Source: Cryptomeria japonica (taxonomy: Eukaryota; Streptophyta; Pinopsida; Cupressales; Cupressaceae). Taken from it: 64,000 bases of DNA. This document shows, piece by piece, positions 59,621-64,000 of the stretch; within the stretch, counting starts at the first letter, position 1; each line of letters starts with the position of its first letter. The translations under genes were made by a program, and so were the position numbers. The DNA is taken from positions 198,118,841-198,182,840 of the forward strand of contig NC_081408.1 of assembly GCF_030272615.1 (NCBI RefSeq). Reading direction: 5' to 3'. The notes below the pieces were generated by a model that saw nothing but the letters and a program-made list of their open reading frames with translations, made no database searches and was not told where the DNA came from.

Positions 59621-60527
59621 CGAGGGCAACTCTTCTTAGTGATTCGATTCGACAGTCATGATTCATCTTATCCAGAAGCTAGAGTTAACTGGTAAAATAG
59701 GGCATCTCAGTATTGTTTTGATCCAGAATTAATTCTGATGATTGTGGTGTTTATGGTGATTGATTTTGTGATCTTGGTGAATGGGAAGATCCTTAGGAAG
59801 CGTGTGATTATAATATTTTGGTCTGGTGCTATGTTTTGTTCAAGATTGAAGTCAACATGTGACTACACATTACACTTCTTGAAGCTAACTTGAAGGAGAT
59901 TACTTTTATGTTAAGGCCAAATATATAAGATCGATTTGGTGATTGGTTTTTGGTGTAACACTAGTATGGTGATCCATTTTGGTGTGATTGAGCGCATTTT
60001 CATGTGCACATTTGGTTAATAGATAATCTGGTAGCTGACTAAGATAGGAACAAAGTATTTGTAGAGCGAGGACAGTCAAAGACCTAATGCTTAACCGAAA
60101 CTGACTCCTGCATTGTCAGATGCTATCTCAGAGTTCATCTTACTGTATTTTCTCATTGTAATCAAATTTTAAGTAAGTGAGACTTCCCTAAAGGTTGTAG
60201 CCTTCTGGGTCATTGTAATTGAGCAGTGATATCTAGGCAATGAGCCTGAATGCAAGTGCATTCCCCATCTATGTAATAGTTATGTACTCCCGGCCATAGT
60301 ATATGAGTATTGTGGGTTCCATCCCCATCATGGTTTTTCCCCTTCCGAGTTTCCATGTAAATTTTTTGGTTTTGTGGATCTGTGATTTATATGTTGCTAG
60401 TTTATGTTCTTTTCTATTATGTATTACTAACTAGTGGATAAAGAATAAGTTTGTAGATTTGATTTGTGGTAGATCACCGATTCACCACCCCCCCGCCCCC
60501 CCCCTCTTAGTGATCTTGATTCTAACA
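59621..60527 (+). repeat. End of gypsy E leader fragment and 5' LTR of element G
   Basis: The first tens of bases continue gypsy E. Somewhere near 59650-59720 an LTR starts; its exact left end cannot be set without the second LTR. It ends TTCTAACA at 60527. The LTR holds a GTAAGTGAGACTTCCC block, the TTTTTCCCC...GAGTTTCC motif (about 60332-60352) and a C-rich tract, C7-G-C9, at 60488-60504. Confidence 0.6.
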
Positions 60528-60529
60528 AT

Positions 60530-60542
60530 TGGTATCAAAGCC
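60530..60542 (+). other. Element G primer binding site
   Basis: TGGTATCAAAGCC is a one-base variant of the Met-tRNA site of element I, two bases after the LTR. Confidence 0.85.
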
Positions 60543-60595
60543 TAGTTCCTCTAAGGAAGCTTAACCACTTGAGGAAGATTTAGGAGATTGATTCT

Positions 60596-61560
60596 ATGGA
60601 TTCTGGAGTTTAGAGACAACTCAATTTGGCACTTGAGGATCTTGATGCAACTAGAAATGACATCTTTACCCTGAAGAAGAACCCGAATATTGTTGATGAA
60701 TTCATTAGTGAGATGAAGGATCAAGAAAGTGTCTATAGAGAGAAGAGGAAGGAATTGATAGACAATTTGAAGGAGAAAGAAGATCAGATCATGGAACATC
60801 AAGACAAAGTTGATGAAGTTAACAAGCTTGAGAGAGAAAATGATACTTTGAAGAATGAGATGCAATCCATTGTGATGAGGCTAACTAAGGAGATTGAGGA
60901 CCAGAAGAAGAATGAGGAGAATCTACCACAATCACTAAAGGAAAGAGCTAATGAATGCTTCAGGCCATTGCCAATGAATACAAAGACAAATTCAAAGCTA
61001 GTTCAAGAAGGCTTGATGAGATGCTAGAAAGTTAGAGACATGGAAAGGATATGTGAGGCCTAGGATTTGAAAAAGGTTAATCCTCCAAATATAGACAAGG
61101 AAATGCAAAACCTTATCAGAAGAAGAGAAAGAATCAGTGGAGAAGTAAGATGAATAATGGAATGATGAATAGTAACAACATGATGAATAATATTAATATT
61201 ATTCCTACCTTTACTGGTCAGTGTTTCATATGCAATAACTTTGGACATAAGTCAAATATGTGTAGAGCAGTAACAGATAACTTTTAGAACAAAAGATGCT
61301 ATGCTTGTGGAATGTTTGGACATATCTCTAATCAGTGCAGAACAAGACCAAATACGATGAACTTTAGACCCATGCAAAATAATGTTGTTTGCAAAACATG
61401 CAACAAAACTGGTAACATTGCAAAGTATTGTAGAAGTAAAAATAGTGCTCTAGTAGACAAGAGAAAATCAGATGAAAAGGGAAAGGAATAGGTAGATGAA
61501 ATAAGAGATCAACATAAGAAGATGTGGGTAAAGAAGGATTAATCTAAGGCAGATGGTGAA
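60596..61560 (+). pseudogene. Element G Gag-like protein with coiled coil and CCHC knuckles
   Basis: The ATG at 60596 starts a coiled-coil protein (open 60626-61027; stop at residue 6) with ERENDTLKNEMQSIVMRL, close to ENMTLRNEMQDMTIRF of element I. After stops and frame changes, three knuckles are readable: CFICNNFGHKSNMC (about 61225), CYACGMFGHISNQC (about 61300) and CKTCNKTGNIAKYC (about 61393, His replaced by Asn). The order is the same as in element I. Confidence 0.78.
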
Positions 61561-62004
61561 TATGTAGTTGAATCCGGTGCAGAACCTTCATCCAATAACT
61601 AGGGCTTTTGGCCTTAGGGGGGGAGAATTCATTCAAATATTATAGTACCCCTTGATGAGATCTTTAGTCAGTGGATTACAGATGGTAGGAATTCAGTTTT
61701 AGTTGATATCTAAGATTTAGATGGCTGATTTTAGCATATGGTACTTAAATAGGATATTCAGTTGAATATCTAAGGCACATTTATTTCAAAGTGAAATTCG
61801 GATTTGCAAAGTTAAAAGGGAAAATACAAGAGTCATTATCCACTTTGTGAATACTATTTTTGAGCTACAAAAAAAGGTGTTTAAGGCTTCCAAGCATTCA
61901 TAAAGCTAAAAGGCAATCCAACGAGTGATCTAGGGCATTCAACAGTCTATCAAAGTATTTTTTTCGAAGAGCATTTTCTGAGTTTATTCTTCTAAAAATT
62001 TCAA
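61561..62004 (+). other. Spacer of element G between gag-like ORF and ORF2
   Basis: Non-coding. A run of eight G's in CTTAGGGGGGGGAGAATTC (about 61615-61633) looks like an internal polypurine tract just after the Gag-like ORF. A purine-rich leader precedes the ORF2 ATG, as in element I. Confidence 0.5.
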
Positions 62005-62767
62005 ATGGCATCCTTGTCTTCCATTACCACTCCACTGGTTTTTGAAGTCAAGGATATACCCCATCCCATGTTCAAGAAGCACCCTTACAAATCCATGGAG
62101 GTTGACCTAGTTGGAGCCTTATCTTCCATTTCGCACAAAGTATTGCATATAGAAGATGTACTAGCCTATATTCACTATAAGATTTAGGAAAATGACACTG
62201 AGGATATCTTGGACCTATATATTGATAGCATCATGGATGAAATCGGCAACCCCAAGCCGGAAATTGTGCAGTTGTAGAGAAAGGTTTTCACTCAGCTTCT
62301 GAACTTTCTGTCATTCAATAAAAATGAATGGGCGAGGTATGTATTGAGCATAATTCATGAAAAATTTATATGGCTTGACCAACCTTATAGGATTACCCTA
62401 GAAGCAATTAGGGAGGTAGCCTATTTAAATCAAACTTGTGACAATTTAGGACTACACAAAGTCACAAACCCTACCACCAACAAGCTAACCGGTGAAAATT
62501 TTGATGGACGCTTAATGAAGATCAACACAATCAAGGAAGATGATGTTATGTTTGCAGTGATGGTAATTGGTTATAAGATATATCAATCTAACCAATGGAA
62601 TTTTGTATCTGGAACTACCATTCATGTAGCCTACCAAATGATCAAAGAAGATGCTCATTATGATCTATGCAGTGTTCTGTTAGAGGAATTGAAGATAAAT
62701 TTTAAAAAATCAAGCAAGATAAAAAGTTGTTGGCATTATGTGAACCAGTATGAGGACATGATGACAT
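62005..62767 (+). pseudogene. Element G ORF2, N-terminal part, homologous to element I ORF2
   Basis: The ATG at 62005 opens a frame with a stop near 62185 and another near 62275, then continues at 62344. It aligns with element I ORF2 through the first ~250 residues: VKDIPHPMFK, GALSSISHKV, HEKFIWL...ITLEAIREV, NFDGRLMKINTIKEDDVMF and IGYKIYQSNQWN. Sequence identity is moderate. It is cut near 62768 by the LTR of element H, so the linker and coiled-coil parts are lost here. Confidence 0.75.
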
Positions 62768-64000
62768 TGTATGTTGTCATTGATGTCAATATGCTAAAGA
62801 AGAGAGAACCGGTATGTTACCGTAAACTAGTATATGTGTGAACTGGTATAACATTGTGAACCGGTATATGTGCCAAAGTGAACCAGTGTGTCTGTTCAAG
62901 GTGAACCAACATGTTGATATGAGAACTGGTACATGGACACTTTGTATGACTACCGGTTGGTAGTCTTAGGGTTTCTGGTTGGCAGCCTTAGGGTTTTCGG
63001 TTGCAAGTTTCAAGGTTTCCGGTTGATGAGCTTCAAGCCTATGTGACTCAACCGATGACTTTGTGTCATGATTTAGCATTGCAACAAAGAATAGACTGTG
63101 TTGCCATGTCAACCTTGTAGGATCTTGCATGAAGGAGATTGTTCTCTTCTACCTTGGGAATGTGCGAAGTCTAGAAACAATGCAAATGCGTGATGGGTTT
63201 TTCAGCCGCCATGAAAGCAGTGGAAAACAAACGATGGTGAATGTCTTGAGATCAGTTCAAGACTATTGTATTTAATGCAACATGTTCAATGGTCAGGATT
63301 GAACCATTTGAATTTCTTAACCTAACAGGTTTAGGGTTTAGGGTTTATGCTACCGACCTATCTTTCCTATAAGGTAGTTGTTGTGTTTCTTTCTGAAGTT
63401 GTTGGCAAAATTTGTATGTGTGTATCCAAGTGAAGTGATACATGATTCTTGCCAGACCAGAGGAGAGAAGTGATATCTGTAGTGTGTAAGTGCATAAGGT
63501 GAAGAGGAGCTAAAGTAGATCTACATTGGCATTGAGTGTTGTTACCAGATCATTGTAAAACCTGTTGATCTTTAACCACCTCAACAATTGGAAAATCCCT
63601 TAACAGGGTAGCTCTAACCAGCTTACTGAAAATCCTTTAACAGGGTGACTCAAATTCATTGAGTTCTTTAAAATCCTCTAACAAGGTAACCTTTAATAGG
63701 GTTTAACCCTTAACTAGGTATCTTAGCCATCCCTTAACCGGGTGATCCCTAGCAGGATCGGTTCCTAACAAAACCTGTTGTAATAAGTCTTTAACAGGAC
63801 TAGGCTCCTAACATAGTGGAATTCTCAAGAGTTCAAAACAACTTGTGGGTATTTCATCCCCACCATAGTTTTTCCCAGTTGGGTTTCCTCGTGAAAAGTT
63901 TGTGTGTTATGTGTACTAATTTTCATGTGATGGTTTAAGTGATCTGTGTCTGATAGTAAATCATGCTAAACTAGTTATTGTATTTCTGATGATTGACTAC
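62768..64000 (+). repeat. LTR of element H, runs off the window
   Basis: Starts TGTATGTTGTCATTGATG inside G ORF2. Two diverged repeat sets are visible. GTGAACCGGTATATGTG-like words lie at 62808-62960, and CCTTTAACAGGGTGACTC-like words at about 63595-63800. The TTTTTCCCAG...GGGTTTCCTCGTG motif is at 63868-63895, marking the 3' part of a copia LTR. The LTR end and primer site are beyond base 64000. Confidence 0.65.

Noticed and set aside
60488-60504. C7-G-C9 tract as a G-quadruplex or assembly error
   Set aside because: C-rich tracts just before the 3' end of the LTR also occur in I, F and A', so it is a normal feature of these copia LTRs.

Overview
The window is plant nuclear DNA made almost entirely of nested LTR retrotransposons. 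I see no host gene, no tRNA or rRNA gene and no CRISPR array. Tat-type Ty3/gypsy elements with two RNase H domains, Ty1/copia elements with Met-tRNA primer sites and an antisense plant-mobile-domain ORF all point to a seed plant with a large repeat-rich genome. A gymnosperm is my guess; the sequence does not prove it.

The layers can be unpicked from LTR ends, primer sites, polypurine tracts and target-site duplications. The outermost recognisable element is copia D (+), seen as an LTR remnant at 54449-54736 and gag-protease at 54792-56020. Gypsy B (+, 21946-54448 with interruptions) seems to sit in D's LTR. B is interrupted by four insertions: copia A' (-, 17503-21945), which itself carries gypsy A (-, 1-17502); a 6.3-kb segment S (23441-29749) flanked by a 159-bp duplication of B sequence; the pol-less copia-like element I (+, 31160-37810); and the young gypsy C (+, 42345-51585, perfect TSD CTTGG). 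To the right, gypsy E (+, from 56021) lies in D's protease gene. E holds a reverse solo LTR F (58833-59615, TSD GTCAT) and probably pol-less copia-like G (about 59700-62767). An LTR of another copia-like element, H, cuts G and runs off the window.

The gypsy elements have the order LTR, long leader, gag, protease, G-patch linker, RT, RNase H, second RNase H, integrase, 3' region, LTR. A and B are full of stop codons. C lacks gag and RT, but its remaining protease-RNase H-integrase frame has only three stops, and it transposed recently. A carries an antisense plant-mobile-domain ORF (2820-4709) in its 3' region.

The most unusual content is a set of pol-less carriers. I and G each have a coiled-coil, CCHC-knuckle Gag-like ORF followed by a second ORF that is homologous between them although their LTRs differ. 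Segment S carries a third long ORF of similar layout. I shares LTR modules with copia A', which has gag, protease, integrase and RT and is a candidate autonomous partner. The gypsy leaders add a second layer of unexplained structure: dispersed TCGTACGA palindromes in A and C, a strict 22-bp palindrome array in C, and a different repeated palindrome in E.
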